Shown: positions 56,117 to 64,000 of the stretch, piece by piece
Position numbering within the stretch: position 1 is the first letter of the stretch
Layout: every line of letters begins with the position of its first letter
The notes under the pieces: generated by a model
What the model was told of the DNA's origin: nothing
What the model saw: only the letters and a program-made list of their open reading frames with translations
Databases searched by the model: none
Position numbers and translations under genes: made by a program
Origin: Saprospira sp. CCB-QB6
GTDB lineage: Bacteria; Bacteroidota; Bacteroidia; Chitinophagales; Saprospiraceae
Length of the DNA: 64,000 bases
Direction: 5' to 3'
Assembly (NCBI RefSeq): GCF_028464065.1
Contig: NZ_CP116808.1
Coordinates: 2,683,501 to 2,747,500 of the forward strand

Positions 56117-58747
56117 TTAGTCTTCAACTTCAACCTCTTCTTCCTTTTTAGTAAACAAGAGCTTTTCTTGTCCTTTAGGAAGGTCGACATAAATGAGGTC
56201 GCCAGGGGTAAATTGGCTAGCTAGCAGCGCTTTAGACAACTCATTGACCAATTCTCTTTGAAGTACGCGCTTCATGGGGCGGGCTCCAAAGGCCGGCTCA
56301 TAGCCCAAATCAGCTAAGTAATCAATGGCGGCTTGAGATAGCTCAATATCAAAGCCTTGGCTCAATACTCTCTTGCGAATGCCTTTAAGTAGAAGATAAA
56401 GAATCTGCTTAATTTCTTCGCGGTTGAGCATAGTAAACATTACCGTTTCATCAATTCGGTTGAGGAACTCAGGACGAACATGGTCTTTGAGTCGCTCAAT
56501 AACTTCCAATTTAGTCGTTTCAATGATCGTTTGGCGTTTGCTTGGATCGACATCGTCTAAGCCATCAAAGTTATCTTGGATCACATCGGCGCCCATATTG
56601 GTCGTCATGATGATAATGGTATTTTTAAAATCGGCTACACGGCCTTTATTATCGGTAAGGCGGCCATCGTCTAGGACCTGCAACAAAATATTGAAGGTAT
56701 CAGGGTGGGCCTTTTCAATTTCATCGAGTAGAATGATAGAATAAGGCTTTTGACGAACAGCATTGGTCAATTGTCCTCCTTCTTCATAGCCCACATAACC
56801 AGGAGGTGGACCTACGAGTCGAGAAACAGCATGTTTCTCCATATACTCGGACATATCAAAGCGGGTAATTGCTCCTTCATCATTAAAGAGGAGCTCGGCC
56901 AAGGCTTTGGCCAATTCCGTTTTACCTACCCCAGTTGTTCCCATAAAGAGGAATGAACCAATGGGTTTTTTTGCATCTTGTAGGCCAGCGCGGCTACGGC
57001 GAACGGCATCTGAAACGGCTTGTACCGCCTCTCTTTGTCCAATAATTCGCTTGCCAATTTCATCTTCTAAGCGGAGGAGTTTTTCTCTTTCGCTTTCGAG
57101 CATTTTGGCTACGGGAATACCGGTCCAACGAGCAACAACTTCTGCAATGTCATTGGCATCTACTTCTCCATCCGTTAGGCGTTTTTCAGGAGAAAGGGTT
57201 TCTAGTTGGGCTTCTGCATTGGCCAAAATAGTTTCCTGTTCTTTGATTTTGCCATATTCCAATTCGGCCACTTTAGCATAATCGCTATTACGGCGAGCCT
57301 CTTCAGCTTCTAGGCGATATTTTTCAATTTCAGACTTACAAGACTGAATAATATTGATCAATTCCTTTTCTGACTCCCAAGCGGCTTTTAGGACCGTGAG
57401 TTCTTCCGAGATGTTGGCAATTTGTTCATTGATAGCATCCAATCGCTTTTGGTCGCCATCTCGTTTTACAGCCTCGCGTTCAATTTCTAGTTGACGTACC
57501 TTGCGGTCCAATTCATCTAATTTTTCGGGCATCGAGTTTAGCTCTAAGCGAAGTTTAGCCGCAGCCTCATCCATCAAGTCGATGGCTTTATCGGGTAGGG
57601 CACGATCACTAATATAGCGATGAGAAAGTTCTGCAGCGGCAATGAGGGCGTCATCGAGAATGCGAACTTGGTGGTGATTTTCGTAGCGTTCTCTTAGTCC
57701 ACGCAAAATGGCCACAGTTTCTTCCAAAGAAGGTTGGTCAATGACAATTTTCTGGAATCGTCTTTCCAGGGCCTTATCTGTTTCAAAGTACTTTTGGTAC
57801 TCATCTAGGGTTGTGGCACCAATAGCGCGTAGTTCGCCACGGGCTAGAGCGGGTTTAAGAATGTTGGCGGCATCCATTGCGCCTCCACCTCCACCAGCAC
57901 CAACTAGGGTATGAATTTCATCAATAAAGAGGATGACATTATTAGAAGTGGTAACTTCTTTGACGACTGCTTTGAGGCGTTCTTCAAATTCCCCTTTATA
58001 TTTGGCGCCAGCTACTAGAGCGGCTAGGTCTAGGCCAAAAACGGTTTTATCTTTTAGGTTTTCGGGCACATCGTTATTTACGATACGCCAAGCCAAACCT
58101 TCTACAATAGCGGTTTTACCCACACCGGGTTCTCCGATAAGGATGGGATTATTCTTTTTGCGGCGAGAGAGGATATGGAGTAGGCGGCGAATTTCATCAT
58201 CGCGGCCGATAATGCGGTCCAATTTCCCGTTGCGGCATTGTTCGTTATAGTTTACGCCATATTTGCGGAGGGCGTTAAATTCATTTTCGCCGCTTTCGCT
58301 TTTTACGGTGCGGCCTTTGCGCAATTCCTTAATGGCGTCGCCAAGTAGTTTTTCGTTAGCGCCGAGGCTACGGAGTAGGCGAGTGGTTTTATCGTCTACA
58401 GAGAAAATACCAGCCAGGATCATATCGAGGGCAACAAACTCATCGCCGAAATCGCGGGCGAGGTTTTGGGCATTTTGGATAGCTAGGCTAGCTTCTTTAG
58501 AAAGGTGGCTGCCTGAGTTGCTTCCATAGACTTTAGGGTAAGCATCCATAATTACCTCTAGCTTTTGCTTGAGGTCCTTAAGGTTTACCGATAATTTTTT
58601 GAGTAGGTAGCCCACTACATTATCATCCACTTCTAACATAGCGGCTAATAAATGGGCCAATTGAACGTCTTGCTGTTGGCGGCCGCGCACGTATTCTTGT
58701 GCTTTTAGTACGGCCTGCCGGGCTTTTTCGGTGAATTTATCAAACAT
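56117..58747 (-). CDS. clpB: ATP-dependent disaggregase ClpB
   Basis: An 876-residue Hsp100 protein that works with DnaK to dissolve aggregates. N-terminal domain [19 protein letters not shown]; first AAA+ domain with Walker [14 protein letters not shown] and Walker [16 protein letters not shown]; coiled-coil middle domain about 410-530 ([19 protein letters not shown]), the mark of ClpB versus ClpA/C; second AAA+ domain with [24 protein letters not shown] and FNGLDD-like sensor regions. The C-terminus ends [10 protein letters not shown]. It is normal in length. Single gene; no CIRCE-like repeat found upstream by eye. Confidence 0.96.
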   Translation of the reverse strand: MFDKFTEKARQAVLKAQEYVRGRQQQDVQLAHLLAAMLEVDDNVVGYLLKKLSVNLKDLKQKLEVIMDAYPKVYGSNSGSHLSKEASLAIQNAQNLARDFGDEFVALDMILAGIFSVDDKTTRLLRSLGANEKLLGDAIKELRKGRTVKSESGENEFNALRKYGVNYNEQCRNGKLDRIIGRDDEIRRLLHILSRRKKNNPILIGEPGVGKTAIVEGLAWRIVNNDVPENLKDKTVFGLDLAALVAGAKYKGEFEERLKAVVKEVTTSNNVILFIDEIHTLVGAGGGGGAMDAANILKPALARGELRAIGATTLDEYQKYFETDKALERRFQKIVIDQPSLEETVAILRGLRERYENHHQVRILDDALIAAAELSHRYISDRALPDKAIDLMDEAAAKLRLELNSMPEKLDELDRKVRQLEIEREAVKRDGDQKRLDAINEQIANISEELTVLKAAWESEKELINIIQSCKSEIEKYRLEAEEARRNSDYAKVAELEYGKIKEQETILANAEAQLETLSPEKRLTDGEVDANDIAEVVARWTGIPVAKMLESEREKLLRLEDEIGKRIIGQREAVQAVSDAVRRSRAGLQDAKKPIGSFLFMGTTGVGKTELAKALAELLFNDEGAITRFDMSEYMEKHAVSRLVGPPPGYVGYEEGGQLTNAVRQKPYSIILLDEIEKAHPDTFNILLQVLDDGRLTDNKGRVADFKNTIIIMTTNMGADVIQDNFDGLDDVDPSKRQTIIETTKLEVIERLKDHVRPEFLNRIDETVMFTMLNREEIKQILYLLLKGIRKRVLSQGFDIELSQAAIDYLADLGYEPAFGARPMKRVLQRELVNELSKALLASQFTPGDLIYVDLPKGQEKLLFTKKEEEVEVED

Positions 58748-58935
58748 AATTTATAGGGATTTTTATCTATACAAATGGAGATTGATTCTCTTTGCTGCTT
58801 TTCTTTTCAAAAGCAAATCCAATTCTTGAAGTTAAGGCAAAATGGCAGCTTTCCAAAGCTTTAGCTGACATTTTGGGTGTTTTCGGTTCCTATTCCGTGA
58901 CAATTTTTCCGATTGTCGATTTTCGGTCCAATAGG
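58748..58935. other. Upstream region of clpB
   Basis: About 190 bases with no gene. No consensus promoter for either direction found by eye. Confidence 0.35.
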
Positions 58936-59088
58936 GGGCGGCGAAGCCGCCGCCAAGGCGCGCAGCGCCTCGGCTGAGGGATGGACAGCAGTGGCCGTAG
59001 GCCAGACCAAGGCGCTGCAAGCGCCGCAGGGCCGAGCGAATAGCGAGCTGCGACACAGCCCGACCCGACCGCAGGGAGGGGCAGCCCC
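58936..59088 (-). repeat. Structured intergenic element, copy 20 (class A)
   Basis: Minus strand: outer GGGGCTG/CAGCC. Hairpin 1 CCTCCC-TGC-GGTCGG imperfect. Inner helix GCAG/CTGC. Hairpin 2 GGCGC-TTGCA-GCGCC. Hairpin 3 TGGCC-TAC-GGCCA. An additional GGCGGC-TTC-GCCGCC hairpin lies at its end. Confidence 0.87.
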
Positions 59089-59100
59089 AAAAAATAGCAG

Positions 59101-59140
59101 AAAAAAAGCGAATACTACAATTTGCTGCAGCATTCGCTTG
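59101..59140 (-). terminator. Terminator of the di-haem cytochrome gene
   Basis: On the minus strand: AAGCGAATGCTGCA against TGTAGTATTCGCTT (two G-T pairs), then seven T. Confidence 0.75.
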
Positions 59141-59143
59141 GGG

Positions 59144-60283
59144 TTAATTTTTATAATAATTGAGGGCTTCATCGCCCATTTTTGCCATGTTGTCAATAAA
59201 AAAACGGAGGTCGCCCAGTTGTTCGTCGCTCATTCGTTCTTTAGTGAAAATGGGGACGCCTTTCCAGTTTTTGCCCGATTGATAGCGGTGAGCGGAATAA
59301 ATGGAAAGTTTGGCTTTGCCTTCAAAATTGGCGGCTAATCGCTTGAAGGTTTTTTGGCGGCTATCGAGTTTGAAGCGGCTATAGCGTTTTTCTTCATGGC
59401 AGTGGAGGCAGCTTTTTTCGTAAATTTTGCGGCCATTGAGAAAGCTATTGCTAGCAGGGGAGACCATTTGGCGGGCGCGTACATCTGGTGGGCGTACCAA
59501 GTGGGCTGGATAAACCTCTGAGTAATAGCGGCGAATGAGGTTTACGGCACGGGCGTTACTGCGGTTATTTTTGATAGAGTATTCGACCTTTTCCCAATCC
59601 TCTTTTTTCATTTCTAGTTCGCCCATTTTTAGTTCTAGAGTCCAGAGATAAGCCAGAATGGCTTCTTGTTCCCAGTCTTCCATTTTTCGGCCATCGGCAA
59701 AAAGTTGATTGCAAGCATTCATGGCTTTGCGGAGGTCAAAATGGGCATCTTTTAGGAGTGGAGCATGGGGCCCGTCGTAGAGTTTGGCAAAGTCATTATT
59801 AAAGAAGAAGATGCGGTTAATCATGCCGTAGAAACTAGGGCCAGGAAGAAAAGAAAGTTGGTTAGAGTCTACATATTTGAGACGTTTTTGGGGGTCTAAA
59901 TTATCTAAACTAGGTTCTTCTCGAACGCTGAGGTGACAAGAGCTACAACTTAGCGTCTTACTCAATAATTCGCTACTAGAGCCATCTTTGTTAGTAAATC
60001 CCTTTTCAATTAAATCTTTACCTTGTTGAATCATTAATTGATCTTTGGCCTTGGCCCAGTCTTTTGGTTGGTTGGTTTTGATTTTACCCAATTTGCCCAT
60101 TACTGTCCAGAGTGGAGTGCTTTCAGTCATCTGAAAATCAGATTGCTCTTCCTCTCTTTGAAGTTGTGGGCTAGTAAAGGCTGTAGCTAAGCCCCAACAG
60201 AGGCCCAAGACCGAAATGGCAATTTGCCAAGGTTTGGGGCGGATATATAAAATTGGTTTTAGCATATTGCTTGTTTTGCTCAT
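59144..60283 (-). CDS. Di-haem c-type cytochrome
   Basis: A 379-residue protein. Signal-anchor WQIAISVLGLCWGLATAFT after a basic N-terminus (ATG 60283; ATG 60265 is an alternative start). Two haem motifs: SCSSCH near 113-117 and CLHCH near 285-289. The pattern differs from the MauG/peroxidase pair at 4905: no YMHDGRF segment. It resembles cytochromes of the thiosulfate dehydrogenase (TsdA) type, with long helical stretches (LWTVMGKLGKIKTNQPKDW, SFYGMINRIFFFNND), but this is not certain. TTAGNCTAA sites lie upstream. Precedes structured copy 20. Confidence 0.72.
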   Translation of the reverse strand: MSKTSNMLKPILYIRPKPWQIAISVLGLCWGLATAFTSPQLQREEEQSDFQMTESTPLWTVMGKLGKIKTNQPKDWAKAKDQLMIQQGKDLIEKGFTNKDGSSSELLSKTLSCSSCHLSVREEPSLDNLDPQKRLKYVDSNQLSFLPGPSFYGMINRIFFFNNDFAKLYDGPHAPLLKDAHFDLRKAMNACNQLFADGRKMEDWEQEAILAYLWTLELKMGELEMKKEDWEKVEYSIKNNRSNARAVNLIRRYYSEVYPAHLVRPPDVRARQMVSPASNSFLNGRKIYEKSCLHCHEEKRYSRFKLDSRQKTFKRLAANFEGKAKLSIYSAHRYQSGKNWKGVPIFTKERMSDEQLGDLRFFIDNMAKMGDEALNYYKN

Positions 60284-60342
60284 CTTGGAATATAGTGTGT
60301 GAAGAACTACTTAAAAAACAGGATATTAATGCCTTCTAGTTC

Positions 60343-60475
60343 CTTAGGCTAAAAATAGGCCAAAAGTCTGCTATTAAAACAGCTTGATAGACTTAGACTA
60401 GGGATGAAATTAGCCGAAGTTAATTTAAAATTGAGGGAAATAGGGAGATTTTAAAAAGTAGATAAGTTAGACTAA
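60343..60475 (-). promoter_or_regulatory. Upstream region of the di-haem cytochrome gene with TTAGNCTAA-like sites
   Basis: About 300 bases without a gene. TTAGGCTAA (60343-60351), TTAGACTA (about 60392) and TTAGACTAA (about 60467) resemble half-sites of DtxR-type boxes seen before the TonB receptor at 39306. The spacing is irregular and full-length boxes are absent. Confidence 0.35.
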
Positions 60476-60540
60476 TTAAAGAGAGCTAAAAAGGCTGATC
60501 ACAATTTAATTGTTTTAAAAGAGATTATAAAACAGTACGT

Positions 60541-60577
60541 AAAAAAAGCCAGCTCTCCTCAGAGAACTGACTCTTTT
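60541..60577 (-). terminator. Terminator of the outer-membrane receptor gene
   Basis: On the minus strand: AGTCAGTTCTC/GAGAGCTGGCT (two G-T pairs), loop TGAG, then seven T. Copy 21 lies between stop and terminator. Confidence 0.75.
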
Positions 60578-60582
60578 ATTTA

Positions 60583-60712
60583 GGGGCCCGCGGCCGCCCT
60601 TTTTAGCGGGGCGGCCGCCGCTAGGCTGCGCAGCTCGCTATTCGCTCGGCCCTGCGGCGCTTGCAGCGCCTTGGTCTGGCCCTACGGGCCACTGCTGCGC
60701 AGCGCTGGGCCA
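60583..60712 (+). repeat. Structured intergenic element, copy 21 (class C)
   Basis: Class C ends. Hairpin 1 GCGGCCGCCC against GGGGCGGCCGC. Second pairing GCTGCGCAGC with GCTGCGCAGC. Inner helix GCAG/CTGC. Hairpin 2 GGCGCT-TGC-AGCGCC. Hairpin 3 TGGCCC-TAC-GGGCCA. An extra GGCGGC-TTC-GCCGCC hairpin follows at 60731-60745. Confidence 0.88.
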
Positions 60713-60746
60713 TTGCTCGCTGCGCTCGCTGGCGGCTTCGCCGCCT

Positions 60747-63305
60747 CTAAATGCCGCCTTGTCCACCGCTTCCACCATCTCCTCCGCCTGAGCGGTTTTC
60801 TAGTTGGCTACGGCGTTTGTTTTTCACATTCATCTTACCAAAGTTATAGCTCATACTAAAGTTGATGACGCGATTTTCCCATTCGTAGATTCCACTTTGG
60901 CGGAAACTATCTGTGCTCCGCTGATAACGATAGCTATTGCTGTAGATGGGGTTTTGTACCCATAAAGAGAGGCGCAGTTTTTTATCCATCAATTGTTTAT
61001 TTACAGAGACCCAATGCCAGAAGTTAGGTCGGTTACTTCCTTGGATATCGCGAACCTGGTACCAAACAGAACCTCCCATAGAGATATTCAAACCAATTTT
61101 CTGCAAGCGGATACTGCTGAAGATATTTCCACTGGATCCCAAGGTCTGATAAGATAAATCTTGTCCTTCTACTTCTGCATCAAAGTGAGATTGATAGAGG
61201 TTTCCACCTAAATTGATCGTCCACCAAGAAAAAATACTTGTATTGAAGTTGAAGTCTAAACCGTATTGGTAGTTATAGGCCAAGTTTTGGGGGCGAGAGC
61301 GAATGACCCCTGTTAGGCTATCGATAGTTTGTACTCGAGTAGATTCATTATCGTTATAGCTAGCATATAGACCAATATTGATTCCTGATTGACCAACATA
61401 GTTGCCATAGTTCAATTCCACTTTATCAGTAAAAGAGGGTTGGAGGTAAGGGTTGCCATAATAAAGGTATCTAGGATCTTCAAAGCTAGGGAAGGGGTTG
61501 GTAGACCAAGATCCAGGGCGATCAATGCGACGGCTATAGTTAAAGGTCATTTGAGCTGATTTACTCATTTGGTAACCCAAGTTTAAAGAAGGAAAAAGCT
61601 GAAAGTAGTCCCAGGGATAACTTTCATTAGTACTAATCAAACGAGGGTCTACACTAGCCTGTTCTAACCGAAGGCCAAATTTACCACTCCACTTCTTGCC
61701 AAATTTTTGGCTATAGGTACCATAAAGGGCGTGAATTTGCTGCTCATACTCAAAGATATTTGAGCGGCTACTATCATTGACTAAGCTGGGCAGTTGAGGA
61801 ACATAGTTATAATAGCCAAAGTCACTACGATCTAATTGATAGCGATAGTGATAGCCTAGCTCTAGACGTCCCTCTAATTTGGGTAAGGGAAGTGTATAAT
61901 CAATACGAGCCCAAATTTCTCTTCGACTATCAAAATCCTCTATGCGTTGAGAATCTGGTGCAGTAGTAAATGCATCACCATTGGGCCAATAAGATTGATT
62001 CCCGTAGTAGTCTACATCTTGATCTTGGCTATTAGATATTTGGAAGTCAAAAACCAACTCATGCTGATCGCCCATGCCCCCAATTTTATCTAAGTTGGGC
62101 TTACCCGTAGAATCCTTTTCTGGGAAAATAATGGAATAAACAGCATTGTAACTCCAGTTATAATCTTGAGCATCGCCATCTCGGCCTCTAATCTCTTGGC
62201 TGTAGAAAACTGAGTCTTGGCCAAAGTTGTCATATTGCGTTTGTCCAGTATTCAAACCAGAACCAGCTCCGCCTCTAACTTGCATCGAGAGGGTTTGGGT
62301 AGGGCTAATATAGTAGTCCATGCCTAAACGCCCCCAAAAGTTGTCATTTTTGCGACGGCTATCGCGATAGGTATTGAAATAATAACTACTATCGGGCAAT
62401 TGATTGAAACGATAAGCCTCAGAAAGGGTGTAAGAACCTCTGCGGTTCCAGCTTACATTAGAAAAGAGATTGAGTTTTTCTGATTTGTAGTTGAGTCCCA
62501 GTCCTGTATTAAACTTATTGAACATAGGCCCAACAGGCTCTGAACGCCAACCTCGAGCATTTGTCCCAATTCTTGCATTGACATTACCCGTAAAACCAGA
62601 AAGTAGATTACGCTTCATCACAATGTTGATGATTCCACCTGCTCCACCATCAGGAGCATCTTTGGCTGAGGGACTGGTAATAATTTCTACACTTTTGATG
62701 CTATTTGCAGGAAGCTGGCGAAGTACAGCAGCTTGGTTTTCTCCTGTAAGGCCAGTAGGCTTGCCGTTAATGTATACCTGGACGACTTTGCCTCGAACTT
62801 TAATTTGTTCATCTTGATCAACCTCAATGCCAGGAGTAGAACGAAGTACTTCTGTGGCACTTTCACTATTCCCTAAACCGCTATTTTCTACATCAAAAAC
62901 CTTTTTATCTAGGCCCAGTTTGAGTAGCGATTTATTGGCTGTAATTTGTACCGTTTCCTGGGTAGCTGCATCTGGTTTTAGTAGAATCTGCCCAAGATTA
63001 AGCGTAGGAAGTTCTAAGCGTAGACTATCTATGCGCTTTTCTTCATAGCCCATAAAATTGAGCTTTGCATAATAGTCGCCATAAGGGAGGCCAGGGATAC
63101 GGAAATTCCCATCCATATCGGTAATGCCCCCAGTAATTAGAGAGTCGCTTAAATTGTATAGGGAAACAGTTGCAAACTCTAATGGCTTTTTGTTTTCGGT
63201 ATCAACCAGTTGCCCTAAAACAGTGGTTTGGGCTGGAGGCATAGGGCCTTGGGCCCAGCTCCATACACAATAGAGCAGAAAAATGGGGAGGAGGGTTAGT
63301 TTCAT
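60747..63305 (-). CDS. Outer-membrane beta-barrel receptor (OMP_b-brl_3 / TonB-dependent type)
   Basis: About 852 residues from ATG 63305 (MKLTLLPIFLLYCVWSWAQG); the frame to 63392 adds 29 residues without family support. Carboxypeptidase-regulatory-like domain about 28-110 (VLGQLVDTENKKPLEFATV), plug-like part to about 250 (SATEVLRSTPGIEVDQDEQI, GGAGGIINIVMKRN), then a barrel of the outer-membrane receptor type, ending in a Gly-rich tail (GGGDGGSGGQGGI). It lacks a typical terminal aromatic after the tail, so the last strand ends about YNFGKM. Substrate unknown. Divergent from the M1 peptidase. Confidence 0.83.
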   Translation of the reverse strand: MKLTLLPIFLLYCVWSWAQGPMPPAQTTVLGQLVDTENKKPLEFATVSLYNLSDSLITGGITDMDGNFRIPGLPYGDYYAKLNFMGYEEKRIDSLRLELPTLNLGQILLKPDAATQETVQITANKSLLKLGLDKKVFDVENSGLGNSESATEVLRSTPGIEVDQDEQIKVRGKVVQVYINGKPTGLTGENQAAVLRQLPANSIKSVEIITSPSAKDAPDGGAGGIINIVMKRNLLSGFTGNVNARIGTNARGWRSEPVGPMFNKFNTGLGLNYKSEKLNLFSNVSWNRRGSYTLSEAYRFNQLPDSSYYFNTYRDSRRKNDNFWGRLGMDYYISPTQTLSMQVRGGAGSGLNTGQTQYDNFGQDSVFYSQEIRGRDGDAQDYNWSYNAVYSIIFPEKDSTGKPNLDKIGGMGDQHELVFDFQISNSQDQDVDYYGNQSYWPNGDAFTTAPDSQRIEDFDSRREIWARIDYTLPLPKLEGRLELGYHYRYQLDRSDFGYYNYVPQLPSLVNDSSRSNIFEYEQQIHALYGTYSQKFGKKWSGKFGLRLEQASVDPRLISTNESYPWDYFQLFPSLNLGYQMSKSAQMTFNYSRRIDRPGSWSTNPFPSFEDPRYLYYGNPYLQPSFTDKVELNYGNYVGQSGINIGLYASYNDNESTRVQTIDSLTGVIRSRPQNLAYNYQYGLDFNFNTSIFSWWTINLGGNLYQSHFDAEVEGQDLSYQTLGSSGNIFSSIRLQKIGLNISMGGSVWYQVRDIQGSNRPNFWHWVSVNKQLMDKKLRLSLWVQNPIYSNSYRYQRSTDSFRQSGIYEWENRVINFSMSYNFGKMNVKNKRRSQLENRSGGGDGGSGGQGGI

Positions 63306-63662
63306 GTTTTTTGGTGTTAAGATCGAGGTTAAATGTTTTTTGATAACTACAATAAGTTGGGGGAGATGCTTTGAGAGGCAGACAAAGGGCAACTAAATGC
63401 CTGATTGCTGCTACAACAAGACTATTTAATAGTGGGGCTAACTTTCTACCCATAATAGGTTAACAGCCCCCTAGTTACGTACTCTTAACAGTCCTTAACC
63501 TTTATAATTCGACTAAGTAGGACTTTTGAAAGACTGAACTATCGGTTTAGTTTCTGGTCGGTCCAATTTCTGTTTTTGTAGAATTTCTAATTAAAGGGCT
63601 ATTTTTTTCCTTTATTTAAGTCTTCAGTCTACTCTATCAAAAAAATTGAAAAACTATACCTT
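63306..63662. other. Divergent intergenic region
   Basis: About 357 bases between the receptor and the M1 peptidase genes. AT-rich, with no supportable gene, tRNA or clear promoter pair. Confidence 0.4.
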
Positions 63663-64000
63663 ATGTTGAAAAAGAAAATTGCAAGCTTGGCCTTTGGTCT
63701 TTTGGCAGGAGCTAGCTTGTTGGCCCAAACAGGGCCCGATCGTTGGCAACAGGCGGCCAAATATTATATGGAAATTGATATGAATACCAAAAAGCATCAG
63801 TTTGATGGTAAACAGAAGCTGGTCTATACCAATAATTCGCCAGATACCTTGCGTAAAGTGTTTTACCATCTCTACTTTAATGCCTTTCAACCAGGTAGCA
63901 TGATGGATGAGCGCTCTAGAACGCTGCCTGACCCCGACCCTCGAGTAGGCGATCGCATCGCTCAGCTCAAACCCAAAGAAATTGGCTACCATAAAATCAA
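63663..64000 (+). CDS. M1-family metallopeptidase, N-terminal fragment (partial)
   Basis: Only the first 112 codons lie in the window. A signal peptide (IASLAFGLLAGASLLAQ) leads into YYMEIDMNTKKHQFDGKQKL, LVYTNNSPDTLRKVFYHLYF and FQPGSMMDERSRTLPDPDPR, the N-terminal beta domain of exported M1 aminopeptidases of Bacteroidota. The zinc motif HExxH would lie beyond the window. Reading direction is away from the receptor gene. Confidence 0.82.
   Translation, partial: MLKKKIASLAFGLLAGASLLAQTGPDRWQQAAKYYMEIDMNTKKHQFDGKQKLVYTNNSPDTLRKVFYHLYFNAFQPGSMMDERSRTLPDPDPRVGDRIAQLKPKEIGYHKI

Overview
This window reads as chromosome of a Bacteroidota bacterium, most likely Saprospiraceae and probably close to Saprospira. 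That is an inference from several signs: type IX secretion parts (PorP/SprF-like, a PorE-like OmpA protein, a cargo with a C-terminal sorting domain); SusC/CirA-type receptors with carboxypeptidase-regulatory domains; a bacterial geranylgeranylglyceryl-phosphate-synthase-family enzyme; DUF2480 and MbnP families; a lack of Shine-Dalgarno sequences; and promoters of the TTTG-N20-TAnnTTTG type, clearest before the two tRNA genes. I see no phage, plasmid, insertion sequence or CRISPR array.

Layout. 1-2.1 kb: divergent receptor fragment and MarR regulator, tRNA-Ser, rplU-rpmA. 2.3-4.6 kb: SLT-LysM protein convergent with a YihY-family membrane protein. 4.6-4.7 kb: a probable small RNA with its own terminator. 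4.9-6.9 kb: MbnP/MbnH-like pair. 7.3-10.6 kb: PcrB-like synthase, RsgA, DUF2480, MltD-like transglycosylase. 10.8-13.2 kb: dnaB, DUF177, rpmF on the minus strand. 14.5-18.5 kb: PorP-like and PorE-like proteins, then a DUF1573 segment in the -1 frame behind an A10 run. 18.7-23.7 kb: exported proteins of unknown role, an HD hydrolase and a probable M19 pseudoenzyme. 24.1-30.1 kb: tRNA-Ala, a 57-aa ORF, polysaccharide export (Wza/Wzz type) genes, an esterase and a membrane protein. 30.6-36.6 kb: TauE-like permease, tex, T9SS cargo, beta-helix protein. 37-44 kb: TonB receptor with DtxR-like boxes, TerB-like protein, proS, a low-complexity exported protein with 93-bp tandem repeats. 44.3-48 kb: S8 protease, FabH-like synthase, NqrM-like protein, acidic protein. 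48.5-58.7 kb: AddB-like nuclease, lipoprotein, three alpha/beta hydrolases, thioredoxin-like protein, murF, clpB. 59.1-64 kb: di-haem cytochrome, OMP_b-brl receptor, start of an M1 peptidase.

The most striking feature is a family of 21 GC-rich intergenic elements of about 115-195 bp. Their primary sequences vary, but they keep one fold: an outer closing stem, a first hairpin, a short inner helix, and two further hairpins. Arms change in complementary pairs from copy to copy, so the window itself shows covariation. Three classes (A, B, C) differ in their ends, and each class's 5' and 3' ends match one another. Several copies lie between a stop codon and the gene's terminator and so should be transcribed. 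I do not recognise a described family.

Limits: product names rest on motifs read by eye. No database search, folding program or alignment was run.
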